A stretch of 19,856 nucleotides of DNA. It comes from Polyangiaceae bacterium (GTDB taxonomy: Bacteria > Myxococcota_A > Polyangia > Polyangiales > Polyangiaceae). The translations under genes and the position numbers were made by a program. Positions 1 through 8,026 of this stretch are shown here, in pieces. Position 1 is the stretch's first letter. The number at the start of each line of letters is the position of its first letter. Below the pieces are notes generated by a model. The model saw only the letters and a program-made list of their open reading frames with translations. It did no database searches and was not told the DNA's origin. The DNA lies in assembly GCA_022447485.1 (NCBI GenBank), contig JAKVCH010000011.1, positions 1 through 19,856 of the forward strand, given 5' to 3'.

Positions 1-515
1 AAAGCGGTGTAGCCACATTGCGTATCGCGGAGGATTTTTCTCGAACCTAAGCTAGTCCAAATGCTTAAGAAGCGGCTACCCCAACGACGCAATCGAGGCA
101 TTTTCCCCACGTCAGGGTGAGCAAAGCGATTGCCTTTTACATAATCTGCTGCCTGATTACGGATTGGCGCGAGAAGACTGTCCAAGTCAGCCATATCCAT
201 TTGATTGTCTCCTGCAATCACAACGGCAGTGGTCGCTCCGCTACGTATCGCTTGAACGTAGCCGCGATTAATCGCCGCACCAACTCCTTGGTTCTCTTTC
301 TGCTCAATGAGTTCGAGGCGAGGGTCGTTTAGAGCCAGGCACTTTTCGATCGTGCTGTCAGTGCTGGCGTCGTCGACAACAATTATTTGCGAAACCCAAG
401 GCGGAACGGCTCTCAGGGTGTCGGCGATCAAAACCTCTTCGTTATAAGCCGGCACAACAAAAGCAAGCTTTTCGGCAACGGGATTTGTGCTTCTTGAAGG
501 CGTAGACAGAGCCAT
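1..515 (-). CDS. Family 2 glycosyltransferase, 5' part (runs off left edge)
   Basis: The minus strand is open from an ATG at 515 to the window edge (171 codons, no stop). The product is a GT-A fold, family 2 glycosyltransferase, probably cytoplasmic, which transfers a sugar from an activated donor to a lipid or polysaccharide acceptor. Visible motifs are VPAYNEE (residues 21-27, nucleotide-sugar binding loop), VVDDASTD (46-53), NQGVGAAINRG (75-85) and the acidic AGDNQMD segment (101-107) that fills the metal/DxD role. DTQCGYTA (164-171) resembles the DTQCGF region of dolichol/polyprenyl-phosphate mannosyltransferase-like and other GT2 enzymes. The C-terminal part, including any membrane segments, lies outside the window, so the acceptor cannot be told. 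It is divergent from the next gene with only about 70 bp between them. The GT2 family call is secure; the substrate is unknown. Confidence 0.9.
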   Translation of the reverse strand, partial: MALSTPSRSTNPVAEKLAFVVPAYNEEVLIADTLRAVPPWVSQIIVVDDASTDSTIEKCLALNDPRLELIEQKENQGVGAAINRGYVQAIRSGATTAVVIAGDNQMDMADLDSLLAPIRNQAADYVKGNRFAHPDVGKMPRLRRWGSRFLSIWTSLGSRKILRDTQCGYTA

Positions 516-585
516 AGGCTGCTCATAGCAAAGTCCGAAGAGATGCACCTGAACAATTATTTGCCACGGGAATTGTCCTAGCGAA

Positions 586-1323
586 TTGCTTATCAATAGG
601 AGGGGGATCCGATATAAGTCCTCCGTGGATCCCCAAGACTCTTCTCTGCTGAACTCAACCTCTGGTTCTTTGCCTCAGGAAGAAGAGAACTCTGAGCAAT
701 CAACGCGGAGGATAAGCGAGCGCGCTCCACAGACGAGTACTCGTCGCTACCTTCTTTTGGTCGGTCTATCGATGATTGCTATCGTTGGCGTTGCTCTGAC
801 GATTTTGCGCTTGAGTTTTCCTAGTGATCAACTTCCCGAAGGCGCTTATTTGCGTGTGGCAAAGGCCGTCACAAATAACGATCCAGCGTCGTTTTTTGCT
901 TACCTGGAGGAACCAGCTCAGCATGCTTGCTTTACGATTAGCCGCTATCGTTCTGACGCGCGTCGATTGATTGAAGAGACCTATCCCATGGAAGCCGCCC
1001 AGAAAGCATTGAAAAAGTTGGGGGAGCCCATCCTCGAGGGAGATGGGCCTGCGATCTTCTCTTCTTATGCCAAAACTCAAGGTTGGGTCGAGCAGCTGCG
1101 TGCGGATCTTTCGGGAGTGAAGACGACTCGCGTTGAAGGCCTTCGTGCGACAATCGAGACTGTTCGCGGGACTCGCTATTCTTTTCGGCGGCGGCCGAAT
1201 GGTATTTGGGGGATGACGGCCTTCACAGCGTCTCTTCTGGCTGAGGCCGAGAAGTCTGCTCGTGATTTCGAGTTGATCAGCAGAGCAGCTACCGAGTATC
1301 GTCGTGCAACCCCGGGGAAGTAG
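586..1323 (+). CDS. Single-pass membrane protein of unknown function
   Basis: I do not recognise this 245-residue product. It has a hydrophilic, Ser/Glu-rich N-terminus with basic residues just before a single hydrophobic helix (about residues 54-76, from YLLLVGLS). A soluble domain of about 165 residues follows, probably outside the cytoplasm, rich in Arg, Glu and Ala and with one Cys. The longest reading starts at a TTG (586), but the only AGGAGG-like element (about 599-604) lies inside it. A GTG at 625 is in frame with that element about 20 bases upstream, longer than usual spacing, so the start is uncertain. The gene ends with TAG and converges on the rhodanese gene about 50 bp away. Codon use resembles its neighbours. 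Calling it real rests on the long open frame, the clear topology and the absence of a better frame. Confidence 0.75.
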   Translation: MLINRRGIRYKSSVDPQDSSLLNSTSGSLPQEEENSEQSTRRISERAPQTSTRRYLLLVGLSMIAIVGVALTILRLSFPSDQLPEGAYLRVAKAVTNNDPASFFAYLEEPAQHACFTISRYRSDARRLIEETYPMEAAQKALKKLGEPILEGDGPAIFSSYAKTQGWVEQLRADLSGVKTTRVEGLRATIETVRGTRYSFRRRPNGIWGMTAFTASLLAEAEKSARDFELISRAATEYRRATPGK

Positions 1324-1373
1324 TGGCTGGAAAATTTCCAGGTTGAGGGCGAAGCTCCTTAAAACCAGCGCTC

Positions 1374-1784
1374 TTACTTGAGCGTCTCGTAGAGCTGTTC
1401 AGGCAGCGCATCGGTTTCAACTTCACGTCCCTCTGCAGACCAGCCTAAAAGCGGCTCACCGAAAGGATCCCGTCCTCCCTCCCAGCCTGCATTCATATCA
1501 AGAACCTCGATGAAGCCTGCGCCCTGGAGTTGTGCCGTAGCTCGCGCCGATCGGCCACCGGCCTTACAGTAAACGACTAGTGGCTTGTCTTTTTGGAGGT
1601 GTTGTTCAACTACGGTGACGAAGTCTTGATTTGGAATCATTCCTTGTTCTTGCTTGAGAGCCACCGGAATATTGAGCGCGCCAGGGATATGACCATCCGA
1701 AAATTCTTCTGGGGTGCGGACATCAAGGATACTAATACCTTCGTCATTGAGTTCTTCTGCTTGATCCGTAGTAATGACAGCCAT
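1374..1784 (-). CDS. Single-domain rhodanese-like sulfurtransferase
   Basis: The 136-residue product is one rhodanese homology domain, a persulfide-carrying sulfurtransferase of the cytoplasm (no signal peptide or membrane helix). ILDVRTPEEFSDGHIPGALNIP (19-40, quoted in part: DVRTPEEF and GHIPGALNIP) is the classic N-terminal CH2 motif. The active-site loop is CKAGGRS with the catalytic Cys at 73, a six-residue loop of sulfurtransferase type. The C-terminal NAGWEGG matches the usual GG-W region. The start is an ATG with divergent RNase J 108 bp away. The physiological sulfur acceptor (thiosulfate or glutathione persulfide to cyanide or a protein) cannot be read from the sequence. Family assignment is very sure, substrate unknown. 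Confidence 0.93.
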   Translation of the reverse strand: MAVITTDQAEELNDEGISILDVRTPEEFSDGHIPGALNIPVALKQEQGMIPNQDFVTVVEQHLQKDKPLVVYCKAGGRSARATAQLQGAGFIEVLDMNAGWEGGRDPFGEPLLGWSAEGREVETDALPEQLYETLK

Positions 1785-1892
1785 GCGGCGACGCTATCTG
1801 ATCATCTTGCCGGCGTCGAGATGAGTCATTTTTCGCCGGAGATTTAAGCTCGTTGACCTAGACGCTTGAAATGACCAGACCTATGCTTCGCT

Positions 1893-3572
1893 ATGGCTCA
1901 AGAGCATCCAGCGAGCGGCGAATCAACGTCTCTGCAGTTCATTCCTCTTGGGGGCCTAGGTGAGATAGGAATGAATTGCTTCTGCCTACAGCAAGATGGG
2001 CAAATTCTTGTCGTCGATTGCGGTATCGGCTTTCCTGACGACGACGTAGGCGTAGATGTTGTCCACCCCGATTTTGATTGGCTAACGGAGAATGCCTCTT
2101 CGATTGTGGGGCTCTTCATTACTCACGGTCATGAGGATCATATTGGCGCCATACCCTTTTTTATTGACGGCCTAGGAAGCGAAATTCCTATTTATGCGCC
2201 AAGACATGCTCTTGAGTTGATACGGTCACGCTTAGAGCAGAAAGGTCGTCGAATTCCCAAGCTCCAACGAGTGGATTGTGGGCAATCCTATCAGGTCGGT
2301 GACTTCCTGGTGGAACCAATCGAGGTAGCTCATTCGATTATCGATGCGACAGCTCTACATATCCAAACCAAGATTGGGAGCATTATTCATACCGGTGACT
2401 TTGATCTGGATGAGGTACAGCCAGCGGGACATTTAACCAACGGTCGACGTTTTCGGCAATTAGGCGACGAGGGGGTACGTTTGCTTTTGAGTGATTCCAC
2501 CAACGTGGTTCGTGAGCAACGCAGCGGTCACGAAGGAGACGTCGGGGTTGCGCTGAAGGAGCTGATCGCTGCGCAGACAGGCCGGGTCGTTGTCGGTCTT
2601 TTTAGTAGCAATGTGCATCGTCTTGACCAGTTGGTGAAGATCGCTCTTTCTTCTCGACGACGCCTTTGCCTTTTGGGAAGGAGTCTACGGAAACAGTTTG
2701 AAATCGCGATGAAACTGGGGGTCATCGATGTTCCGCCGCACTGTCTGATTCCTCCTGAAAGTCTTGCCGACTTGCCTCCAGAGCAAGTATTGGTCCTAGC
2801 GGGCGGGAGTCAGGGCGAGGGGCCTTCTGCTTTGCGACGTCTCTCATTGGCTCAGCATCCTCTGCTCAGGCTAGAAAAAGGAGATACGGTTCTTTTCTCT
2901 TCGCGAGTGATTCCTGGCAATGAGCGAGGTGTCGCTGTGATGAAGAATGACTTCTTACGTCAGGGGGTGAAGGTGCAAGACCAAAAAAACGCACCCCAAC
3001 TGCACGTAAGTGGTCATGCGAGCCGTGAAGAGCAGCGTAAAATGATAGAGTGGGTGCGTCCTCAAACCTTTATTCCTGTTCACGGTACCCTTTATCATAT
3101 GCAAGCTCATGAGCTTTTAGCGAGAGACCTCGGGGTGAGCTCCACTTTTACCATTGAGAATGGTCAAGTGGTCTCTCTTGAAGAGGCCCAGGCGTATCGA
3201 GCTGGTTCTGTACCGGCGGGTAAAGTGCGTGTTGCCTACGGTGGCCAAACTTTAGATGCCCGCACCCGTCGCCATCGTATTGAGTTAGGACGGAATGGAG
3301 TAGTGAGCGTGAGTGTCGTGATCAATCAACAGGGTGAGATGATTGCTGGCCCCCAGCTCAGAAGTTATGGTGTACCAGGGCTTGAGCGTGATGGGCTTCG
3401 AGCATCAATCGAAAAAATCATCTGCGAAAAGGTAAAAGATAAAGTAGGCCAGGCGTCGCTTTCCTTGTCTGAGGTAATTCGTCGTGCTGTTCGGAGTGAG
3501 ATTTACCGGCTCAGCGGTGTGAAACCACCTGTTGAAGTACATTTGCACAGGACGGGAGCCGATAAGGTATGA
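1893..3572 (+). CDS. rnj: Ribonuclease J (metallo-beta-lactamase/beta-CASP RNase)
   Basis: The 559-residue protein is a ribonuclease J, a zinc-dependent endonuclease and 5'-3' exonuclease of mRNA turnover and rRNA/sRNA processing in the cytoplasm. The N-terminal metallo-beta-lactamase domain shows PLGGLGEIGMN (18-28), the metal motif THGHEDHIGA (H78, H80, D82, H83), AHSI around H147 and HTGDFDLDE around D169. The beta-CASP part shows SDSTNV, the FSSNVHR segment, GGSQGEG (TGSQGEP in most relatives), IPGNE, HVSGHASREE and PVHGTLYH. The remaining C-terminal 130 residues fit the RNase J C-terminal domain, and the length matches the usual 550-560. No clear Shine-Dalgarno precedes the ATG. The stop overlaps the next start (ATGA at 3569), implying translational coupling with the phosphatase gene. 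The promoter must lie in the 108-bp divergent gap with the rhodanese gene, but I see no convincing boxes. Confidence 0.96.
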   Translation: MAQEHPASGESTSLQFIPLGGLGEIGMNCFCLQQDGQILVVDCGIGFPDDDVGVDVVHPDFDWLTENASSIVGLFITHGHEDHIGAIPFFIDGLGSEIPIYAPRHALELIRSRLEQKGRRIPKLQRVDCGQSYQVGDFLVEPIEVAHSIIDATALHIQTKIGSIIHTGDFDLDEVQPAGHLTNGRRFRQLGDEGVRLLLSDSTNVVREQRSGHEGDVGVALKELIAAQTGRVVVGLFSSNVHRLDQLVKIALSSRRRLCLLGRSLRKQFEIAMKLGVIDVPPHCLIPPESLADLPPEQVLVLAGGSQGEGPSALRRLSLAQHPLLRLEKGDTVLFSSRVIPGNERGVAVMKNDFLRQGVKVQDQKNAPQLHVSGHASREEQRKMIEWVRPQTFIPVHGTLYHMQAHELLARDLGVSSTFTIENGQVVSLEEAQAYRAGSVPAGKVRVAYGGQTLDARTRRHRIELGRNGVVSVSVVINQQGEMIAGPQLRSYGVPGLERDGLRASIEKIICEKVKDKVGQASLSLSEVIRRAVRSEIYRLSGVKPPVEVHLHRTGADKV

Positions 3573-4600
3573 GACGAGCGTTATTTCTCTCTGGCATGGT
3601 CTGTGCCCTCTTGTTTTGCGGCTGTGACTCGACTCCTGCGCAGACACCTCAAAAAGCACCATCACCCCAAAAAGCACCATCACCCCAGGAGGCACGCGGG
3701 GAAGAGCTGAAACCGAAAACGCCGCAAAGAGCGCCGAGAAAGGGGCGAGCTTATCTCAGACCCGACGCGGAGCGTGTGGTGGCAATTGGTGATCTACACG
3801 GCGACTTTCATGCGACCCAGCAGGTATTTCGGCTGGTCGGTGCGGCTGACACGAAAGGTCATTGGAAGGGCGGCAAGTTGGTTGTTGTCCAAACTGGAGA
3901 TCAGCTCGACCGAGGCGATGGCGAGAAGGAGATTTTAGCCTACCTTGAGCGATTAGAGAGTGAGGCCCGCCGCGCCGGAGGTCGAGTCTATGTCCTGAAT
4001 GGGAATCATGAGACAATGAACGCTCTCGGTGACTATCGCTATGTAACACCTCACGGTTTTGAGGCTTTTCAATCATCGTCACCGGCTTCACCATTGGCTC
4101 TTCGTGCTGGGCCAAAAGTACGTCGACGAGCGGAGGCTTTTTTACCTGGAGGAGAACAGGCCTTGAGAATGGCGAAGCGGCCTCTGATTCTTCAAGTGGG
4201 GGAGACTCTCTTCGCACATGGTGGGGTTTTACCTCAGCATATTGAGTATGGTGTCGACAAGCTGAATACTGAGTCTCAGAACTGGCTTGCAGGTCGTCGT
4301 GGGATGCCGCCTTCCGCAATCACCGACCCCAATGGTCCTCTCTGGGCTCGACATTTCGGCGCGGCTGTTCTCTCGCCTGAAACCTGTCGTCTGTTGGAGC
4401 AAACTCTTCAGATGAGTGGCGCGAAGCGTTTAGTTATTGGCCACACCGTACAGCGAAGGGGATTGAATGCTGCCTGTGATGAAAAAGTGTTTCGCATCGA
4501 CGTCGGCTTGTCTCATTATTATGGCGATGGCCCCATTCAAGCCTTAGAAATCTCTCAAGGGAGAACCCGGGTATTAACGAGTGACCGGCAAGAGCCATGA
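3569..4600 (+). CDS. Shewanella-like PPP-family phosphatase, predicted lipoprotein
   Basis: The 343-residue product is a calcineurin-like (PPP superfamily) metallophosphoesterase. Its metal-site motifs are GDLHGD (74-79), GDQLDRGD (110-117) and GNHE (145-148), followed by AHGGVLP (216-222) and VIGHTVQRRG (289-298). GPLWARHFG and RIDVGLSHYYG match the Shewanella-like phosphatase (SLP) branch, whose characterised members include tyrosine-specific or dual-specificity phosphatases. The N-terminus (MRR, a hydrophobic stretch, then FCGC near residue 19) looks like a lipoprotein signal, though the lipobox is not ideal. A Pro/Lys/Gln linker with a tandem 18-bp repeat follows, so I infer a membrane-tethered enzyme on the periplasmic side. 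It overlaps rnj by 4 bp. Its 3' end overlaps the convergent membrane-protein gene by 46 bp. The catalytic motifs are complete; the substrate is unknown. Confidence 0.9.
   Translation: MRRALFLSGMVCALLFCGCDSTPAQTPQKAPSPQKAPSPQEARGEELKPKTPQRAPRKGRAYLRPDAERVVAIGDLHGDFHATQQVFRLVGAADTKGHWKGGKLVVVQTGDQLDRGDGEKEILAYLERLESEARRAGGRVYVLNGNHETMNALGDYRYVTPHGFEAFQSSSPASPLALRAGPKVRRRAEAFLPGGEQALRMAKRPLILQVGETLFAHGGVLPQHIEYGVDKLNTESQNWLAGRRGMPPSAITDPNGPLWARHFGAAVLSPETCRLLEQTLQMSGAKRLVIGHTVQRRGLNAACDEKVFRIDVGLSHYYGDGPIQALEISQGRTRVLTSDRQEP
3647..3682 (+). repeat. Tandem 18-bp coding repeat (PQKAPS x2)
   Basis: Two adjacent 18-bp units, identical except for the third base of the first codon (CCT/CCC), encode PQKAPS twice. 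A decayed third copy (CCC CAG GAG GCA) follows. They lie in the linker just behind the predicted lipidation site of the SLP phosphatase. Such units change copy number by slippage and would only alter tether length. Confidence 0.9.
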
Positions 4601-5103
4601 GCGCCGACTTGCCCTTGTTTTTCTTGCTCCAGGGGGGTGAGTTGCAAGGTCTGATTGAGCCGTTTCTTTGCCTCAGAGGCAAGAAGCAAGGTCGCCCAGG
4701 GATTCGCACCAGAATTAAAGGTGAGGCTGGTCGCCTTGGATTGGACAATTACCTTCTGACCTTTCCGTGCGACCGAGTTGATCGCCGACCACGGTATTCT
4801 CTTGGTGTGCGCCCCGTCTTCCACGGCAACCCCGGCCTCTCCCACCGCAACGGCTGTTTCATTCACACGACCAAACCAAAGACAAATTCCTATGCCTATT
4901 CCGCCGAGCGCAACAAGAGGCGAAGCGGAAGCCAGAGGCGGTTCAATCACCCAAAGCTGGTACACCCCGGCTCCAAGCAGTGCGGCGCCGATTGTGCCTG
5001 CAATGACGGAGAAGGAGGGAGTGAAACGACCATTGGTGGCAAAAACTCTTTCGCTGAGTTCAGAGGTTTTGGCGTCGGGCTGCGGGGCGCTACTTTGCGT
5101 CAT
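4555..5103 (-). CDS. Small membrane protein of unknown function with two hydrophobic segments
   Basis: I do not recognise the 182-residue product. A polar N-terminus (about 30 residues) leads into two closely spaced hydrophobic segments, FSVIAGTIGAALLGAGVYQL and SPLVALGGIGIGICLWF, forming a helical hairpin. A soluble region of about 100 residues follows. Its pattern (AVAVGEAGVAVEDG, RIPWSAINSVARKGQKVIVQS, SLTF) alternates like the beta strands of bacterial PH-like or YcxB-like domains found after such hairpins; that resemblance is inference. The ATG at 5103 faces the next plus-strand operon across a 116-bp divergent gap. The 3' end runs 46 bp into the phosphatase gene on the other strand. Longer plus-strand frames cover the same stretch but give Pro/Ser-rich, motif-free products, whereas this frame has membrane topology, so I chose the minus strand. 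Confidence 0.7.
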   Translation of the reverse strand: MTQSSAPQPDAKTSELSERVFATNGRFTPSFSVIAGTIGAALLGAGVYQLWVIEPPLASASPLVALGGIGIGICLWFGRVNETAVAVGEAGVAVEDGAHTKRIPWSAINSVARKGQKVIVQSKATSLTFNSGANPWATLLLASEAKKRLNQTLQLTPLEQEKQGQVGAHGSCRSLVNTRVLP

Positions 5104-5219
5104 TGGCCTGAGCTTACCGTTAAAAGCCGCGCCATTGAATCTGCTGGTGCAATTAATTCGTTCTCTTTTCGGCGATTATCGAAATTTCGGGAAACTGCTA
5201 CTCTCCGAATCAGTCTGAT

Positions 5220-6614
5220 GTGTGGTGGTTTTCTCTGAAAGAGTCGCTCGTTTCTCTGGTTCGCAAGCTCGAGACCCTTCGCTGGAATCGTGTCTTCATG
5301 GTGGGGCTACCTCTTCTGGCTGTTCTAGGGATCGGCGGCTCTCTATTTATAGGGGCAAGGGAAGAGGCGTTACTTTCCGGGCGAGTGGTGGGAGGCCCCA
5401 CCTCGGGAGGATGGTCCGGGCGTATCCAGGTTATTCGAGATGAGGCCGGCGTTGCTCGGCCGCAATCGGACCTTCCGGTCCAGGTGGAATATGGGGGACA
5501 GAAATTTCTAGCGACAACTGGAGCAGAGGGCTGGATTTCTCTGCCTTTCACTGCCAACTCGGGTGACCTTCACTTTCGCGCAGAGCTATTCAGAAAAAGC
5601 GACTCGGGCACCAAGGACGACTTTTTTACTGGCCAGCGTTCTTCCGAATTGGTGGACGGTTTTTTCCGAGTTTCGCCCGATGATTGGCGTGCCTTGAGTA
5701 AAGCTCGAGGCCACTTCTTCGAATTGGAGGAATGGTCTGATGAGGAAAAGGCTTTAGGCTGGCGGCTGGATGGTCCGCTCGCCGTGCCTTTCTCTACTGA
5801 AATGTTGCTCACTTACGACGGGCGCTCTCCTCTTTCGATCGATTGCGACGGCGCGGAAATATCATGGAAAGCGAGCGATGCTCTCAAGACTCAAGACTCG
5901 CTCTACCTGAAGCCAGATGGCCAGCAGCAGAAGCTATTGCGCCTACTGCTCACTCCTCGAACCCATCATGTGGATCTTCACATTAAGAACGGTGCTCGGA
6001 GCTTAGAGAGTTCGCCAGTCGTCGTTCCCGGGGGGGCAGACGTGAGGCGTGAAGATCAGGGCTATCGGATTCGAACACCGCTTTTGAAAGACCGAATCTG
6101 GTGGAGTCTTGTTAGCTCCGAGCAGCGTTGGGGCGGAGGCGTTTTAGCTCTCCAAAGTGAAGAAGGGGGTGGGGCGACGGGTTTTTTGCCCGACGGTGAA
6201 CTGCCCGCCTGTCTTGCTCCTCAAGCTTGTCGTGAGCGCTGGCTGGTTGTCGCGAGTGATGCTGACGCAATTGCTGTGGGAACCGTTGGTTTCCCCCTGG
6301 ACGGGCAGGCCCATAGCTTTGCTCCAGAGGAGATACTCGTACTCGATGGATTTGAGCGGGCTCGACGCAGCCATCAAGCGCAAGTGACGCTTCAGCGCTG
6401 GGCGTTAGCAGGTTATGCCGCGATGGCTTCCTTATTTTTTCTTTTCCTTTTCTTCATCGACGTTCGTCGGGAGGCTCGGCAACAAAAGCGAGCATTTGAG
6501 CGAATTGGCGCCAAAGGGGGAACAGCTGATGACTTTTCGAGAGCTTTGATTGTCGCTTTTAGCAGTCTATTCTTTGCCTTTTCGCTGTTGGTAGTATGGA
6601 TAGTGGCGCAATGA
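5220..6614 (+). CDS. Large unknown envelope protein with N-terminal anchor and two C-terminal membrane helices
   Basis: I do not recognise the 464-residue product. Topology: basic N-terminus, one membrane helix (about 24-45), a roughly 345-residue soluble region, then helices at about 394-413 and 442-464, joined by a short basic loop (DVRREARQQKRAF). The soluble region is probably periplasmic and beta-rich. It opens with SGRVVGG and VPVQVEYGG-like strands that recall carboxypeptidase-regulatory/Ig-type modules (weak, inferred; here LPVQVEYGGQKFLATTGAEG). It carries a close Cys pair (CLAPQAC), interesting beside a thioredoxin gene. The start used is GTG at 5220; an internal ATG just inside the first helix (residue 27) is less likely. 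The stop overlaps the TlpA gene as ATGA, so the two are probably translated together. Confidence 0.8.
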   Translation: MWWFSLKESLVSLVRKLETLRWNRVFMVGLPLLAVLGIGGSLFIGAREEALLSGRVVGGPTSGGWSGRIQVIRDEAGVARPQSDLPVQVEYGGQKFLATTGAEGWISLPFTANSGDLHFRAELFRKSDSGTKDDFFTGQRSSELVDGFFRVSPDDWRALSKARGHFFELEEWSDEEKALGWRLDGPLAVPFSTEMLLTYDGRSPLSIDCDGAEISWKASDALKTQDSLYLKPDGQQQKLLRLLLTPRTHHVDLHIKNGARSLESSPVVVPGGADVRREDQGYRIRTPLLKDRIWWSLVSSEQRWGGGVLALQSEEGGGATGFLPDGELPACLAPQACRERWLVVASDADAIAVGTVGFPLDGQAHSFAPEEILVLDGFERARRSHQAQVTLQRWALAGYAAMASLFFLFLFFIDVRREARQQKRAFERIGAKGGTADDFSRALIVAFSSLFFAFSLLVVWIVAQ

Positions 6615-7204
6615 GTTCCACGAAGTCTCTCTCTCCTCGTCAAGCGGCTCTTTTTGGTACGGCAGTTCTCGGCATCGCCTTGCTCTGCGCGTTTTTGGTT
6701 TTTCCCTACTTAGGCCCACCGAAACGGAGGCTGCCTGAGGTCATGATTTCAGATTTTGACCTACCTGTTTTGGACCTGAAGGAAGAGGGGAGTCGTGTCC
6801 AGTTAAGTGACCTGCGCGGTCAATATGTTCTTTTAGACTTCTGGGCGAGTTGGTGTGAGCCTTGTCGGGAGCAGGAAGAGCTGTATTCACTTTTGGTGAA
6901 AGAAACGAAGCGTCCTGGGTCTTCTTTTGGTGAAGCTGGTTTACGCCTGACCGTTTTGGGTGTCGTGACGAGCGACGTTCGGGAGGCGGCTCTGCAATTT
7001 CTCCGAGAAGAGCAGCCTGAGTACGACAGTGTATTTGATGAGACCGGGAGCCTAGCCCGGGCACTGAAGATTGAGAATTTACCAACGACGGTGATCATTG
7101 ACCCAACGGGTAAGATCCGTTCGATAGAGACAAGAACCCTGAGACAAGAGGATGTTTTTCAGATCCTCAAAGAATTTCAAAATACCTCGAAGGAAGAGCC
7201 TTGA
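6611..7204 (+). CDS. TlpA/ResA-like membrane-anchored thioredoxin
   Basis: The product is an extracytoplasmic thiol-disulfide oxidoreductase. From the ATG at 6611 it has 197 residues. A signal anchor spans about 12-34. An AhpC/TSA-Redoxin-type fold follows, with LSDLRGQYVLLDFWASWCEPCREQEE (shown in part: FWASWCEPC, Cys 82 and 85), the inserted strand-helix typical of TlpA/ResA, and the cis-proline loop ENLPTTVIIDPTG. I prefer ATG 6611 because it overlaps the upstream TGA by 4 bp; an ATG at 6596 would add five residues. It likely reduces or isomerises disulfides in an envelope partner, for example apocytochromes, as in ResA/CcmG, but no cytochrome maturation genes are seen here. The partner may be the adjacent Cys-containing membrane protein (inference). 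The stop overlaps the next gene by 4 bp. Confidence 0.93.
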   Translation: MSSTKSLSPRQAALFGTAVLGIALLCAFLVFPYLGPPKRRLPEVMISDFDLPVLDLKEEGSRVQLSDLRGQYVLLDFWASWCEPCREQEELYSLLVKETKRPGSSFGEAGLRLTVLGVVTSDVREAALQFLREEQPEYDSVFDETGSLARALKIENLPTTVIIDPTGKIRSIETRTLRQEDVFQILKEFQNTSKEEP

Positions 7205-8010
7205 GTTCTTGGTTAGAGGCCCTCTTTTTAGGTTTTGTGCAGGGCGTCGCTGAATTCCTACCTATTTCAAGTAGCGGGGTGTTGGCGCTTTTAGGAATTC
7301 TTCTTGAGCGCGAAGATGCGGGCCTTGCCTTTAACTTACTCCTGCACGCTGGCACCTTTGTGGCGACGCTGATTGTTCTGCGCAATCGCTTGTGGGCAGG
7401 GCTTCGAGATGGCTTTCAGGCCTGTCGACAGCCTTCACTCTTTACTCAAACACCAGGCGGGCAAGATGCCCTATTTGTGATTTTGGCAAGTATCCCTACC
7501 GCGGTTATCGGCCTTCGTTTACGCGATGCTGTGGCTGTTTGGAGTGATTCTCTTTTCGCTGTAGGGATAGGGTTCGCACTAACGACCTTTGTACTGGTGA
7601 GCACTTTATGGGCGCCAGTCGGGGAAAAGCAGCATCCAGGCTGGTTTTCGGCCCTGCTGCTCGGTCTTGTTCAGGGATGTGCCGTCGCGCCTGGTATTTC
7701 AAGAAGTGGCATGACGATAGGGCTTGCTCTCTTTTTAGGCGTCCAGCGAAAAAGAGCCTTTGAACTATCCATGTTGATGAGTTTACCGGCAGTAGGCGGG
7801 GCTTTGATTTTAGAAGGCCAGCACGCCTTGGGGGAGCTGAACGATATTCCACTCACCATCAGTGCTTCTGTCGTGGCTGCCTGCACAGGAATTGTTGCGA
7901 TGCTGGTATTGCGCCGGATTGTCGATGATGGGCGTTTTTCCTACTTCGCCCTGTGGACGGGACCCCTGGCTTTAGGCACTCTTGCCCTGGCGGAGGTTCT
8001 TCCCCCGTGA
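7201..8010 (+). CDS. uppP: Undecaprenyl-diphosphatase UppP (BacA type)
   Basis: The 269-residue polytopic protein matches the BacA/UppP family in length and hydropathy (about eight helices). It dephosphorylates undecaprenyl pyrophosphate on the outer face of the inner membrane, recycling the lipid carrier for peptidoglycan and O-antigen. The first signature region reads QGVAEFLPISSSGVL (14-28), keeping the (E/Q)xxxE motif as Q14/E18. The second, PGISRSGMT (164-172), keeps the essential Arg168. Odd: the family has SSSGHL (or SSTGH in E. coli, His30), and here that His is Val27. The start is TTG at 7201, overlapping the TlpA stop as TTGA; it places the first motif at its normal distance from the N-terminus. 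It sits in a run with ManC, fitting a role in polysaccharide precursor supply. Confidence 0.93.
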   Translation: MSSWLEALFLGFVQGVAEFLPISSSGVLALLGILLEREDAGLAFNLLLHAGTFVATLIVLRNRLWAGLRDGFQACRQPSLFTQTPGGQDALFVILASIPTAVIGLRLRDAVAVWSDSLFAVGIGFALTTFVLVSTLWAPVGEKQHPGWFSALLLGLVQGCAVAPGISRSGMTIGLALFLGVQRKRAFELSMLMSLPAVGGALILEGQHALGELNDIPLTISASVVAACTGIVAMLVLRRIVDDGRFSYFALWTGPLALGTLALAEVLPP

Positions 8011-8026
8011 ACAAGAGAGCAGATAA

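Noticed and set aside
117..332. Small plus-strand frame at the left edge
   Set aside because: It is the shadow of the glycosyltransferase on the minus strand, which has clear GT2 motifs over the same bases.
1330..1344. Inverted repeat CTGGAAA/TTTCCAG after the first unknown membrane protein
   Set aside because: The one-base spacer cannot form an RNA hairpin without losing several pairs and no T-run follows; probably chance.
1785..1892. Promoter boxes in the rhodanese/rnj divergent gap (TTGACC at 1853, TATGCT at 1882)
   Set aside because: The spacing of 23 bp is too long for a standard sigma-70 promoter.
4597..5238. Plus-strand open frames of 213 and 146 codons covering 4597-5238
   Set aside because: Their products are Pro/Ser-rich or Cys/Arg-rich without motifs or topology, while the minus-strand frame 4555-5103 encodes a clear membrane hairpin plus soluble domain.
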